Positions 25,323 through 50,731 are shown, numbered from the stretch's first letter. The stretch: 64,000 nucleotides of DNA from Odontesthes bonariensis (GCF_027942865.1 NC_134510.1:16103709-16167708), one strand, 5' to 3'. The notes: generated from the sequence alone by a model not told the origin. Translations and numbers: made by a program.

Positions 25323-28300
25323 GTCTCATACAAAAAGAGTCGTTACATCACACTCTGTTATCTCTGAACAATCAGCTCACTTGTCGGAGCAGACTGAGCA
25401 TTTTCAGGAAGGATGCCTTAAAAGGACAAGAGCTAAAATTCAGCATTTTAATTCAAGTCTGCATGAAGGTTTCCGGACGCAAGAAATATGTCAATTGTGT
25501 ACTGTATGTTCCCTGCCATGTGGTTTTTCCTCCTAGCCATAGGCAGGTTTTTTATGCCATGTACTGTTTTTATATGATTAACCATGTGGCTTTGATGCAT
25601 AAAAAGAGGGGAAAACAGCGGTGACAGGACTTACCACAGGCTGAAACTGTGATAGCAAAGGTTAAACAATAGGAGAACAACAGTTTCCAGCAGGACTCTA
25701 ACCCTGTGCTGTGAGCATATGTTGAAAGACTAAAAAGATCTGATTGCAATGTGAATAAATACCACGCTGCTTCCAGCATCGTTGCTCATTTATTTAAGCT
25801 TTTCATGTAATTTTATGCCATTAATATAATTTGCCAAATGGTCATGATTAGATTAAAGTACACGGAGCGTCATCATCTCACTGTGAAATGACACAAAATC
25901 ATCAACAAAAAGATATCGTGTTATAAAACGTCACATATTTTGACACCAGGCTTGGAGGTCTTATCCTTGACAGCAAGTGTTGTGCAATGATGTGAAAACT
26001 GTGTTGTAATGACATGTGGCACCAGTTGGCATATTCTCAAATTCCCAAGACCAGGCTGCGGAGACTTATCTACCACAACAGTCTACCTTCCTATAATAAC
26101 TTGCTTGTTGGTTGATAGCAGTGGTGCTTGTACATCACCACAACAACTGTGTATATGTTCCAAAATAAAAATAAAAAGACCCATAAAATATGCTGTTTTT
26201 ACATCAAAAGTGGCATGTTTAAAAAGTTATTTTACATTAGGGGGACCCTGCTAAAACAAGCCAATCCAATTACTTTTAATAGGCAGTAATAGCATTTTTA
26301 TTTTCAGTGATCTGAGGGCAACAGGCGGTCGTTATCTTCCAGGGGATAAACCTATAACTACAACATCATGATGGGATGGCATTACACTGCATCCTGCAGG
26401 CTGTGTTGAACTCCAGTTTCTAATAATCAGTATATTCTAGGATACTTATACTAGTTTATTATCTTTTTTTAATGGGTTTGTAGACAAGAACCACAAACAG
26501 TGGTAGAGAGAGTGAGCTGCAAGCAGTCCCACGCATGGTAAAATGGATCAATCTCTTTTCTTCTCTTTTTGTCCATAGGTTTTTGCCCCAACCTTAGCAT
26601 CCTCTGAGAAAATGAACATGTGCACCCGGGTGTTGAATTCCCATTGGTGCTGCGCCGCGCTTGAGCCAATAAAAGCCTGCGACTACTGCAGTTTCACGCA
26701 AAATTAAATGCTGAATAAACACTTTGAAAAAGCCGTGTTCTTGCAGGTGTTAGTTGTTGTTGTTTTTACCTGACTAAAGGGGGTTGTGAGAACATATGTA
26801 GATAAAAAGAAAACTTAAAAACCTACATGTATGTAAATGTAAATGCAACGCACATTATGATACTGAACACAAAAATAACAGAGAAGCAGAGTGTCACAGC
26901 TTATTGTAAATCAGTCACACGTCGACTGTTGCATTACATTGAATTGGAGAATAAGTGCACACCCTGGAGTCCCATTTGGCCACTGGCCACTTCAAGCAAC
27001 TTCGCCTTGAAATACTGTTACGCTGTTTCCTGCTTGCACTCTCAGTTTTGATGGAGTTCAACACATTCCAACCTACTTGGTTAAGGCAAGGTATTTTAAA
27101 AATGATAGTTATGGTTAGAAAAACATCATGGCTCGCATTAAAACGGACCCTCTTATAATGTAATGCTTCAAAATGTCCTTTTCCTGGATTATTGGCCGCA
27201 CACAAAACATGCTGGACACACACACCAGAGTTCCTATCTGAAATTTGAAAGTCAGGCTAGATGGCACAAAAATACAGCTTCTGTCTTCATCAGCACTAAT
27301 GCAGAGTTTCCTGCTACATGAGTATTTAATGTTTTTCCAAGCGACTGTGCTGGTGTTTTCCTGGCGACTGGGTTTCAGACGGAAGGGGACAAGAGGTGTT
27401 GTACAGTTAGTAATAAAACATTTTTAAAAAGAAAGTATGTTTTTAAACCCAACTTAAAGACTCAAAGTTAATGATGATGGAGACCAGCTTAACTGCAGGT
27501 CTTTTATCATTAGAAAAAAAAAAAAAAAAAAGAGGCAACCAACCTCTCGCTTCAGCAGCCTTGTGTGTGGCCAGTTTTACACCTTCTTACCTATCAACAA
27601 ATTATTGTAAAACAGCCTCCAAAGGGTTTTAGGAGCATACCAACAAAGGTTATGAAGACTACAAACAAACAAATACAAGCGTTACTTTCAGGTTTTTCTA
27701 AGAATTATTAGTCCTCGTGTTTTATAATGAAGAAAACACATTCAGCACGTTCTCAGGAGCACACATCAGGGTCTTTTGATGAGGAACCAAAATTTTGTTT
27801 TAGAAGGAAACGCCATGGGGCAGCTTTAAAAATTTCACAAGCTTACAAAATGCTCAACAGAACAGGACTAAAATCTATCTGAATGCAGATGACGACCTGA
27901 TGGCTTCCTCTTCCGCTGCTTCTTCTTTTAAAAAAAAAAAAAGAAAAAAGCTTTTCAGTTTCTCAAAGGCTCTGTCTACACTCAGTGTAGAGAGGGCAGA
28001 AAACCCGCAAATGTGTGCAGAGTAAATCTTATTGAAAGGAATATTTGATGTATGAGTAATTCATTTCTGCTTTGTCACACATTATGAAAAATGTGAGTTA
28101 ATATTCACAATTACACAATGCCACTAGCAGTTGCTTTAATGATGTGTGCCTCAGTGCTCTTCTGACTCTGCGTGGTGCTAAGAAAATAAGACGGATTATA
28201 ATAAATATGCATCACCCACAATTCATGTTTCATCACCGTAGCAGACCCCAGAGATTTGAAGAAATGCTTATGTGACCGGCACCAGTGGGACCTTACCTGC

Positions 28301-29330
28301 CACAGAATGACTACAGCACTATCTCCGAGCAAATATCACCTGAGGAAAATGCTCAGGCCAAAGCTTCCGAGTGGCTATGAGGGCTGTGATCATCAGCGTA
28401 TTTAGCTTATACACAGAAGGAGAGAAAAAAAAAAAACGTGCAGTTCAAAACAACATCAGAGCGTGCTGTAAAATCCAATGCAACCTCGGCACGTGAACAT
28501 ACTGCAAAGTGTTTTATGGGCACTGTTTGGTTTTTTTTGACACTGGCATTTAAATGATTTCAATTATCTCAACTTTGCATCCGTTTCATGTTGAAATATG
28601 ACGCAGTATGTAATCTACTCCTTTTCTTTTTCAATATTATGAAACTACATGAGCAGCAATTACATTCTATGTTAGTTTCTTTTATTGTATCTTTAAAATA
28701 ATAATAATCAAAGTATGTGTGATTTGGCTAGAAGTTAATCCTCACCCATTTGTTGGTGTACAAAACCTTCTCAGTAAATCTAATGAGTGCTATAGTTCAC
28801 GGTATAGCAATGGATGTCAAAATATGGATCAAACCATTTTTTTTTTTTTTTTTAGCCTGTGGCTAAACTTTCAAAAATGACTTATCTTCAGTGAGCAGAG
28901 GTGTAAACAAAACAAAATGCCCAACATGTCTGCAACTCATCTTGACACAAGTGGGGGGAAAAAATGCAGGTTTTTTAAATCGTTTCAGCGAGCTGCTGGT
29001 GTGAGACGAATATTTAGATCAATACTGGCAGCAACTAGAACTTCAGTTGTAAGGTAGCCAACATTCACCCCCTTGAGACGACAAATATCTTACCAGTTTG
29101 AACAAGAAGAGCCGTGGCTCCTCCAGGATGAGAAAATGCTTTCAAATCATCAAATGCTGAACAAACAATGCCGTATTCAGAATACAGGATGACCTTCCTT
29201 TTTTACTTAAGGTTGGAAATTATTGATGAGCACTGTACCAACATTCCCATTAGACACTGAAAAGGTCAGCTGAAACCCTTCACTGAAAAAGAAGTTTAAA
29301 GAAGCTTTTTACTCTTCAAATATATATATA
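25323..29330. other. Intergenic, no gene recognised
   Basis: AT-rich, with long homopolymer runs (A near 27,513 and T near 28,838). A segment at about 26,580-26,730 has two AATAAA signals and locally higher GC but no coding gene or LTR structure that I can confirm. This interval is downstream of lratd2, on the side where MYC lies in human, so distal enhancers are possible but not shown. Confidence 0.5.
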
Positions 29331-29336
29331 TTTATT
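29331..29336 (-). promoter_or_regulatory. lratd2: Candidate poly(A) signal of lratd2
   Basis: AATAAA on the minus strand about 650 bases after the lratd2 stop codon. It would define a short 3' UTR. Other signals further downstream are possible. Confidence 0.4.
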
Positions 29337-29987
29337 TCCACAAGTCTTCATACAAACATCTGTTTTTCCAAAAATAGAAACTGTTGAAAATGTTGGATCG
29401 TTAAAGGTGCACAGTCATGGCTATGAACAGTGTCCACTGGTAAAGCTGTGATATAATAAAGCAACACAAGGGAATCCTCACTGAGACAATAATCACAATA
29501 AGAGCTACAAGTTGCCTCTCTTCTACTCTGTATTACTCTCCAACACCTGAGTTTGACTGGGGCAAGCACTTTCAGTACTGCTAGGTAAAAGTACAGGGAA
29601 GGGGTGTCTGTCTGTCCACGGTGCAAAGATTCGTTGGGTTAGAAAAATAATTACGGGCAATTCAATTCAGACTTCTTCCCTTAATGATTGGGCTGCAGGT
29701 GGAGCTCTGATGCAAAGGTATTCATCCCATTAAGTCACTTATTATTGCATCTACAAAGTAAAATCGTATAAAGGACTTGAAACACCCTCTAAATCTGCAC
29801 ATATGCTGCCAGAGTGGCACATCAACACATGCTGATGGACAAAGCTCCTGACTGGTTTACCGGTAAAACAGTGCTCCCCCACTGACAGGCATATGCCCTC
29901 TTTTTAAGCACTCACACGCGCATTTCCATCGAGCCACTCCTTTAACCAAACGTTCAAACCCTCACCGGATGGCCGGAACTACTACTA

Positions 29988-30815
<828 letters not shown>

Positions 30816-33390
30816 CTAAATAGAAACGTGGTTAAACTACACGGAGAAACAGGATCCACCTGTTTGGGGGGGGGGGGTGTTCTTTTGTTTGTTTTAGCGC
30901 TCACTTCAGGAGGAGACGTCTGAACTTAAATCCAAAGCGGTGGTGGCAGGCAGTAGCTAATCCATGTCCAGCTGTAGGTTCCGTTCTCAGTGGATCACCA
31001 CCTGTGCAGACCTGTGGGGCAAATAAACAGGGCGGTAGCTTTAAGGGCGCCTTCGGGTGACACTGAAGGCAGACAAGGCACACAAGTTTAATTTAGGCTT
31101 AGCTGACATCCTCAACAGGTGTGACCCGACTCACCTGTTGGCTCACATTTCCAACAGAGCAGAATTGCATCACTGCCGCCCGTCATCTAACCCTGCTGCT
31201 GCTTATCAGTCTTCCTCATTTGTTCTCAAGTAAAACTCCTTTCGGCCACGTCAAGTAAACTCAGCAGACAGCCATCACTCACCTGTAGTTCAGCGCCTGT
31301 CTCTCTCCCTCTCTCCCTCCTGCCGTCACATCGGTGAGAGAAACTCGCAGCTGCTTCCTTCCCTGCGCGCTTTCCTGTTGATCTGTGCGGTTTACCCTGC
31401 TACAGACTGACTGTTGCATGAAGCACAGTGTTTGTTGCAGAGAAACTCGCCCAAGATCCAGCGACCGCTGGGAGGTGTTGTCATTTAAAGCAACAGCGAG
31501 CCCTAGTCAGTCTTCACTTCAAATAAATCTGTGAAGGGGGGGGGGGGGTGTCAGTGGAAATGTTCCCTCTTTTTTTTTTTTCTTGTCAGTCATTCCCTGA
31601 ATCCAGATAAGTTTGAAATGATGTTGGGACATGTAATCATATCGCAGATAGTAAACAGAAGCCACGTGCGCGTAGTCACGACCGGTTTGAAGAAGTGTGA
31701 CGCAAATTGAGGGCACAGTTTGAAAAAAGGTCAAACTTTGAGCAGAGAAGCGACCGCACTGTGTGAGTATAAAGAAGTCAGGTTTGCATGAGAATAGCTC
31801 ATGGTGTCGCACAGCAACTGCCGGAAGGGGGAAACTTTGTGGAAACATATGCTCATTTTGAATTTGGCAAAAAAAGAGACTTTGGAAAGAGATAGCAACA
31901 GGCAAAAAAAAAAAAAAAAAGTTGTAAAACGCTTTAAAAATTGGGGGTTAAAAAGAGCAGTCAGGGACAGGATGTGTGGGCAAATAGTTCAACAATTTCT
32001 GAAAAGTTTTAATCGGAGTAAAATTGAAAAGAAGTTGCGTTTCATCACCTACCTCACAGAGTTCAGCTCTGTTCACAGTACACAACAGGATATGGATTAA
32101 AATATTACTAATACTTGTGATTGTCAGACCCCCAGACAGTAAAAAAAAAAAAAAAAAAGACACTATGCTGGAGTGGAAGTAGCAGCACGGCCAGATGAGC
32201 ACTTCTGTACACATCATCAGTGAACACACTTCATCTCTACATCCACAAATGCAACTTAAAAACTGAGCAACCCAGTTAGAAAAGCCGGGACATTCTTTGG
32301 CCCCAACATGGAGACGCAGTGTACAACTGTCCCCCGGAATGATCAATCAAACATTTAAATTCCTCTTGGAAATCTTGCATATCACATCCTCGTGACTAAA
32401 GGGCAGAGGGGGAATCAGATTTTTTAAATTTTTTTATTGGCATCACATATCTTAAAAGTCAGCGTCTCCAATTGAATCAAGCAAACCTAACCGGGGGGGC
32501 GGCTGATATCTTGAAGGGGTTTGTTTTTCACACCATTGTCTGCCTGTGCAATGTTTGATTGAAATCCAGATGGTGACGATTCTGCATCCATCCAAAAAGC
32601 CTCAAAAGGTCCCACGCTAAATGCAACGCTGGTGTGGGGTTTGCACATTACACAAATACAAAGTGCTTAGCATGACTGTGCTGTGAAAGCAATTAGATTC
32701 GTTGAATGGTAATTCAAAATGAAGTAGAATTGGCAACTTAATGAGTCGACATTAGCCAGGCCTATTCGTTGCCAGTTAATTTCTTCGATGGCAAAATACT
32801 CTTAATGTTGCGTGACGCACTCGGAGCAAAGGAATAGCAAATATGAATTTGAAAAACGCCTGACGCAAATAAGGTTATTAAAAGATTAGCTTCACCTAGT
32901 TTCATCTCAACGCAGCCTTTGTTTGTTTCTCTGAGGAACAATGAGCCCCTCACAAGCAGGGGGAGATTGGATCATGTAAGAGCATTCCCGGAGAGGTGAA
33001 ATAACTGCTTGTTTATGGCTCCTGCACATGCTGTAGCAGCGGTTATCTTTTATAGCAGGCACTGTTCCTGCTATCAGATCAGGGTCCCTTCCCTTAGAGA
33101 CGGGAGCTCGCGAGTCAAAGATCTCACCAATTTTCATTCACAGACAGTACTAGGACTCACTGACCAGATGACTGTGTGGGAGAGGTGGTCACTGTTCTAC
33201 CAGTAATCCCACACACAGGCCTGAGGCTGGGAATCTATACTGCACAGCTGGAGTCCATTTGTTTGGCGAGGACAACATGTAAACACTGCTCCCTTGTGGA
33301 GCAGCCAGCTCACTGCATCGCTTAGAGAACAATAGGAGAAATGTCAGTCATGGAGCGTGACTGCATTGATTTATGTCAATACCTGAGTCT
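30816..33390. other. lratd2 upstream region and nsmce2 downstream region
   Basis: It probably holds the lratd2 promoter and non-coding first exon, with GC-richer sequence around 31,140-31,480. Two poly(G) runs lie at about 30,868-30,878 and 31,536-31,548, and poly(A) runs near 31,903 and 32,142. No trib1 coding exon was recognised here, although TRIB1 lies between these two genes in human. Confidence 0.45.
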
Positions 33391-33396
33391 TTTATT
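33391..33396 (-). promoter_or_regulatory. nsmce2: Candidate poly(A) signal of nsmce2
   Basis: AATAAA on the minus strand about 145 bases beyond the nsmce2 stop codon. Confidence 0.5.
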
Positions 33397-33539
33397 CACA
33401 TCCAGTAAAAATGGAGAACACCGAAATCCCGCAGATGAAATCACTTATACAAGTCTTTAAATCAAAACAAGGATTCAGCACATAATAATAATAATAATAA
33501 AAAATGTTTACTGTAAAAAAAAAAAAAAAAGTAAGACTA

Positions 33540-36289
33540 CTATGTCTTGTTTTGTCTCTTTTGGCTCTGGATCTTTCTTCTCAGCACCTGATCAGGAACG
33601 AGGTCCGCCTCTCTCACATCTGCGTTGCCGCAGCCCACCACAGGACAGCTGGAGGACGAAGGCGGAGAGAGAAGGTCAAGATGGATATACATAGATACAG
33701 GAATGTCTGATTTTTACCGTACAGCAACTTGTTTCACTTTTTACTGGCGTACGACTGTGCGCAACACATCGAGACGTGGGCAGATGCCCGGGGCCTGTAG
33801 TGCAGAGGAAGCTCAACACAACCAGTATGGCTCACACTAATTACAGACTGGATTTATGAACTCGTTGACATAACGCATGCTTTGATATGTATAATATCAT
33901 ATCATAGATATCGTTGATGACGTGAAATATAGGCACTCGAGGGCTGCTGATGGAGAGCTGCTCGCTCCAGGCGCAACAGGATTTCAGCAGTCGCACATGT
34001 AATCACTTTAAAGCAAAGGTACTGCGGCTGCAACTGAAACACAGCAACGACGGTGAGGACTCAGGAACAATGGAAAAGATTCTTTGAGGAGCAACTTTGG
34101 GATTTCATCAGTGTTCCTCCAGGACCAGCCGCAATTAATTTGATTCCAACATCAAAGCAGTAAAATGAAGAAATATGAATTTAAGCAAAGCAGCCGGCTG
34201 CTGGTCCCAGCTGCAAAACCTGACTCGACTCTCTTAACTGTTCTCCAAGGAAGAGCGTCTTACCGGCATTTCTTTTTCTGGCTCTTTTTTGTTTTGATCA
34301 GGCCCAGTATGGCTTCTTCTTCATAGTGGTGGTTACACTTCTTATTCTTCACTGGGTTCACCATTTCCACCTTGAATACAGAGGCACAGAGGTGCGTCAC
34401 ACAACAAACTCACGAGACCGCGAACAATATTTAGCTGCTGAAACATCGAGCACTGCAGAAATGAAGTGAGAACACAGAAATATTTTAAAATGGGAAAAAC
34501 CAAGAGGATTGTGTTCACATTTGTATGAGGGTTAAAAATAAAAACAATAAAGGCTTTCACCATGCCGGGGTAATTTACCTGCGTGAGTGGGCAGGAGAAA
34601 TTGACTTGGCTCTGTGTCACGGCAATGTCGTCGTCGAGCTCCTCCATGTTCTCCGCTGACTCCTGGTTGGCTGGAAACACAACAAACATGGGGCTGGTTT
34701 CCAAAAGTCCAATCACAGTGATAAAAGACGAGCTGGAACGTTGACAAGATGGCAGGGAAACATCCGACAGGCGGGGACGTGGGCTTAAATTATGTTCTTT
34801 TTACTGAGTGTAGCACTTCAGCAGCCATGGATTCAGACCAAAGATAAATGTTTTCCACAAAAAAAAGCAAGCCACCATCCACAAGCCCTTACTTAACCAT
34901 TAAATGTGTGATAAAGTAGCATTCAGCCCACTCATGCACACATCAAGCAATCCTTTTTCAGACCACAGTTCACTTCCACAACGTCTAGTTTTGCTGCCTC
35001 ACCACTGATTATGTTGCCAGCCTAAACTCCTCTGGAGGACTATGTTAAGATTATGCAGCGCAAGAAATTAGTATTTTACGCTTGTTTTTTTCCTTTTTTT
35101 TCAGAGAACCTCAAAACACAAGACAAGCAAACATTACAAGCAAGCATTGGCAAAAGGAACACTGGCTGACCCCAGACGTCCTCTCTTGGCTTCCATCAGT
35201 GACCACCACGTGTCCTTAACACCGCACTCAGTCTTAGAGTCTATCAGTTAAGATCATTCAGCCTCTCTCGTCTTTCCAAAGGCCGTACCTTGTTTAAGAG
35301 AGTTCTTGATGTTGTCTTTGAAAGCCACGACTTTCTGGTGACTGTGTAGTTCAGCATCCGAGAGTCTGGCGACCCTCTCTGAAAACTTCTCCTTCACTTT
35401 GTCAGAAAGGTTGAACATGGTCTCTGGCTGCTGTGCGGTAACCTACAGGAACAGAGTCGTGTTAAGCAGTGTCCTGGAAAAAAACAAAAAACTGGAAAAT
35501 TTGATTCAGCACTTAAGTTTTCAAGTAAAACTCTAATGTCAAGAACAGCAACTACAGATGTAGAAACGACAGCAAGGGGAGTTCCAGCCTTACGTACAGT
35601 TCTCCCTGTATTGCCTCTTAGGTTTGATACCTTGATTTAGCACAGGGGTAAACTTGTTCTCCACTAAGATTGTTAGACCAGGACACTTAGCATTCACCTC
35701 TGATGTTACTTGTTGTACAGCATCAATGAAGAAATTAATCTCTCTGTCCAGCTTGGCACACTCCAGAATCATGGCCTCCATCTCCATGACGCCTGGATTC
35801 ACCTCTTCATCTGAAACATAAGGGCACACACAGAGCTGGGAGTAGTATTAAGGAGCTTTACCAAAATAGGAAACAAAAAGACAAATCCATCTCTGTGACA
35901 ACACTTCATTGCACATTAAAAAAAAAACTTACATTTAAAAGCTGATGTATCAGTAACTTGCTTGTAATGTACTTTTTAAGGTTACATCAAGCAGGGGGAT
36001 CCCAGCAGGTACACCATCAGTGTATTATTGCACTAATGGTAAAATGTAGTTTAATAAAAGCAAACAGCAGAGAAATACTCAACTTTTCCCCCGCTGGCAA
36101 ATATAATTGATGGCTTGAAACCGGAGAAACTGAAGGTATGAGAGTGTAAACCATAACGATTCTGTCATATTTACCTTGAGCTTCCACCAGGTCCATAGCC
36201 ACATCTGTCACGATGTCCATCCCTGTCCCAATATCTCCCTGGAATGACTTTAGGCTCGAAAGTGTTCCGTGAACAGCGCTCAGAGACAT
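33540..36289 (-). CDS. nsmce2: NSMCE2 / MMS21, SUMO E3 ligase of the SMC5/6 complex, six coding exons
   Basis: Coding exons in transcript order: 36,289-36,175; 35,810-35,698; 35,442-35,289; 34,670-34,579; 34,370-34,264; 33,648-33,540. All introns have GT donors and AG acceptors. The joined frame is 229 residues plus stop (human 247). The N-terminal part is helical and would bind the SMC5 coiled coil. The segment from AVQQVTSE to KVVAFK is the same length as the human one (50 residues, ungapped by eye). DDDIAVTQSQVNFSCPLTQ leads into the SP-RING, where the zinc ligands C170, H172, C195 and C200 are present (KKCNHHY, then CPVVGCGNAD). The product acts in nuclear DNA repair and chromosome maintenance by SUMO ligation. 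Exon 2 has a second usable donor further on (see findings). The start codon lies about 360 bases from the washc5 poly(A) signal on the same strand, so the promoter is very compact. Confidence 0.92.
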
Positions 36290-36360
36290 TGCGAGGAGTC
36301 ACTTTAATCTTTTATGACTACAGACACAAAGAGCAGGAACTCCAGTCCACTAGCTTACTC

Positions 36361-36382
36361 AACGTTAGCCGTTCTTGCTAAC
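36361..36382. promoter_or_regulatory. nsmce2: GTTAGC / GCTAAC motif pair upstream of nsmce2
   Basis: AACGTTAGC and GCTAAC lie about 72-93 bases upstream of the nsmce2 ATG, in the short space between it and the washc5 3' end. The same hexamer occurs near the starts of washc5 and ext1. A role is inferred from position only. Confidence 0.3.
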
Positions 36383-36652
36383 ACCAACCGCCCCCTGCTT
36401 CTGCTCCGGCGAGCTGTTCACAGCGAGCTTCTCACGTCAAGGCCGAGAAGTGTCTTCAAACCGCTTGCTTTAAAGAAAATGCATTTGTGAAGATGACAAG
36501 TGAAAGTTTGAAACCATATCACCCGCGGAAAAACATGAACTGCAACAACGGCCAAGTATAAACTTCCGGGTGAGGTTTTTCAAAGTAAACCCTTTGACCA
36601 GAAAGTTTACGAGCAGAAGAAAAACAACAGAGGCGTATTATGAAGAATCGTG

Positions 36653-36658
36653 TTTATT
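36653..36658 (-). promoter_or_regulatory. washc5: Candidate poly(A) signal of washc5
   Basis: AATAAA on the minus strand about 430 bases after the washc5 stop codon. It is the first good signal and leaves under 370 bases before the nsmce2 start codon. Confidence 0.55.
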
Positions 36659-37089
36659 GACATATTTTAGTCAGCAATGGCACAGAATATTAGTGTACAA
36701 AGGCATTTAATAGGCAATTTGTACAACATATTATCATTAGTGCAAAATATTAATAGAAATGGAAGTAAAAAAATTAATGGAGCTTTTCAAAAGCAGGCAT
36801 TGTGACAGCTGGGTCTCTTCTAAGGGAGAGAACACAATCTTATAACACCTGTAATACTCTTGCAATGACAAGTCGAAATGCTGTCTCTGGGCCCAGCATC
36901 TGAGAGATGTCACAATAGGAAAAGCACAGGTATAAATAATGGAATAGGCGATGCCTGCACTCCAGTGATGCTTACTGAAACCCTCATACGGAACAAAAAT
37001 CAATCAGAAATGCTATTAGCAACACCTGTGCTCTCCCCACCAGCACAAGACTAAATGTCCACAATGGCCGGAAAGAACATTTGTGTTCC

Positions 37090-47971
<10,882 letters not shown>

Positions 47972-48060
47972 TTGCCTTTTTGGAGCTCCTCTTCCCTATT
48001 TACTTCCTCATGATCAATCACATGACTCTGCAGCAGGGTGCGTTAGATTCTGGTCACGCT
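47972..48060 (-). promoter_or_regulatory. washc5: Inferred non-coding first exon / promoter of washc5
   Basis: Read on the minus strand, the sequence around 48,060-47,972 ends in AAGGCAA|GTACTT, a plausible donor, and contains GTCATGTGATT (E-box/M-box-like) and GGAAGT-type ETS motifs. It is the most GC-rich spot upstream of the ATG exon. No transcript evidence is available, so the boundaries are approximate. Confidence 0.35.
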
Positions 48061-50473
48061 ACTCGCCGGAGACGAGCGGAACCAACTCCAGCAAACGCTT
48101 TGATCTGAACCTGAAACTGAAAGTAAATACACTGCATTTCAACAGTTTATAGTCTTGTATCTGTTTCCTCACAGGACCCTGCCATGGACGGATCAGTTAT
48201 AACTTAGCCTACGTGATGCTTATACAAAACGTTTGAACTATAAAGCTTGCTCTGTTGAAGTTGAGCCGGTTTTGTCTCTTCTGCAAATCTCTATGCTTAC
48301 ATGTGTCTCTAGGTGGCGACAGAGATCCACTAAACTCTCCGTACGTCTGGCTCACTGCTGCCTTTATCCATCACTCTGAGCAGACGCTTGCTTCCCACAG
48401 GGATGCAGTGATTTACAAAATCAAGCCTGAACTAAAATTACACCAACCTACGGTCTCACAGATAAAACCACAGGGAAGAGGATGTTGAATCATCTGTCCT
48501 TCAACTGAAAAATGTAATCCTAAAATGCTCACTGTATTTTTATTTATTTTTTTAAAGCTTCTAAGCTGGGCTTTTATGTCGCTGCGAACCACTGATTATT
48601 CAATGTCAGTGAAAATCCGTTTGGCTGCAGAAATAATTAACTTAACACACATAAACTTTGCCACATACCGCTTCCAACACGGCTGCATAACCAGTATGTG
48701 GTTGGCAGTGATGAGTAGGCAAAAGCTCCCATGTTGCCTTCAAATTTTGATTAAACTGGAGCCTCATTGCCAACAAGTCTCACACGCTGGCAGCCACCTT
48801 TCTTAAGCAGTGTGAGGCGGAGGTTAATGACAGCCATATGGTGAGAGCTGTTTGTTTGACCTGTTATATATCTGTGTGATAGAGAATGGTTTGATCTCAA
48901 TTATTTTTCCAAGATTCAGTGTCTTCGTTATTCAATTTCCACGTGGTAAAATTGTTGAAATTCTTTTGAAAAATGTAATAATTTAATCATCTTAATCGCA
49001 TTCTCCATTTGACATTCAAAGGACTCTCTGGCTCTGGGTGCTCCTGCAGATTAGCTTCAATTCATTGACTTTACTGAGCAGTGCGGAGCAGTGATTGACA
49101 GGGAAATGCATGACAAGCCGAATATGGCAAGGTAAACTACACTTAACTTCCAGAGTAGCTAACTTCCTATGTCGCCATGTATTTGGAGCACCTTTATTTC
49201 AATGCGTTCTACCATGGGCACTAAAGAGGAGACCAGAAGGGACAGATGCACATTTAGATTCATGGCTCGCCTCCTTATTGACCTGCCTACCTACAAACTA
49301 CACACTGTGCGGCTGGTGGATTTATGACCTATTTATCATCGCACCAAGGTCACACTCTCAGCAGCTCTTGGGTCAGCTGTATGGGCTTCCTTGAAGCACC
49401 ATGAAAGGTTTACACTGATGAGGTCTCATATTAAACACCTACGGTGCCTTTTGGGAATTTCTCTTCTGGTTAATCTCATCTGATTTCTGGAGAGGTTGAA
49501 AAGGATTAGTCACGACAACCTACTTGTACATGCGGACAAATGTACGCATCTTATCATATAGAGTAGTATTCCGAGTTCCTTTTGAGCGTTAATTTAGTCA
49601 TCGACTGAAGAGAGACAAAATTACCCTCATGTCTTTTGTCTATTTGGAGCACTGACAGACCTAATTTTCATCTAAGTACCAAGGCAACCATTGACAGTTA
49701 TATTATTTTTTCAGCGATACCGCTGAATTAACTGACAGATAACAACATTTTCTTTAACATATTTTGTTTTTCTTGAAAAAGAAAGAACACCCTCTTTTAA
49801 TTCTAAGGTTTTGTGTATCGGGGCATAATAAACATCATGTGGGCCTTACAAGGTCTTAAATTTGGGGAGATACAACCTTGATGACATTTTGTAGTATCGC
49901 ATTAGAATACTTTCATATACAGAGGAGTTTGTGGTCAACTCAGTGACTGCAAGGTGTCCAGGTCCTGTGGCTGCAGAACAAGCCTAAATCATCAGCCCTC
50001 CACCACTGTACTTGTTGGTTGATATGAGGCATTTGTGCTATTATGTTGTTTTAGTTTTCACCAGATGTTGTCCTGTACATTATGACCAAACATTTCTTTT
50101 GTCTTTTTTGTTACGTACTGTCATGAACATTTAACATGCTAACTGAGGCCAATAGTGGCTGATCTGCAACTTGAATTTTTTATGTCTAACATTATGGTGA
50201 ATTTGGTGGGATGCCCTCTCCAGGGAAGACTGGCAACTGTTTTAAATGTTTTCAACTTGTCCGTAAAAAGATGTGTTCTAAATCACTTGGAAATGGTCAT
50301 ATAACCTTTCCAGATTGATAGGCAGAAATCAGGTCTTCTCTAAGATCATTGCGGATGTATTTCTTGTCATTGTGTTACAGCACACCTGAATATTCCAGAC
50401 CAGCCAAGTGACGAACATTCAGCTTTGACTGAGGTGTTCTCACGTGCTGATGATCATTAATCAAGTGTATTTA
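48061..50473. other. Intergenic, no gene recognised
   Basis: Head-to-head spacer between washc5 and ext1. Only short unrelated frames are present. Confidence 0.5.
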
Positions 50474-50731
50474 GGCAAGGCAAGTTTATTTGTATAGCAC
50501 AATTCAACAACAAGGTGATTCAAAGTGGTTCACAGATACATTAAAACAGTAGAAATAAAAAGCATGATTCAAATTTTAAACAAAAAAAGAAAGAAAGAAG
50601 AACATTAGATAAAATCATATAAAATCAGTAGTTAAAATATGATTAGGTTTTGAAACTCGAGCTTCAGATTTGGAGCTTTATTCAAATGCAGCTGAAAATA
50701 GGTGTGTCTTCAACCTGGATTTAAATTCACT
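50474..50731 (+). repeat. Dispersed fish repeat (GGCAAGGCAAGTTTATTTGT type)
   Basis: Begins GGCAAGGCAAGTTTATTTGT and runs through CAAAGTGGTTCACAGATACA to TGTGTCTTCAACCTGGATTT. I recognise this as a very common teleost interspersed repeat but cannot name its family with certainty. It is bordered on the right by a TIR element. Confidence 0.6.

Noticed and set aside
26577-26730. Possible LTR or gene end with two AATAAA signals
   Set aside because: No LTR partner, tract or duplication could be found, and no coding sequence leads into it.
35631-35697. Treating the nsmce2 exon-2 extension as constitutive coding sequence
   Set aside because: Joined to the standard exon 3 start it causes a frameshift and stop. 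The short exon 2 gives an ungapped match to the human protein, so the extension is kept only as a possible alternative.
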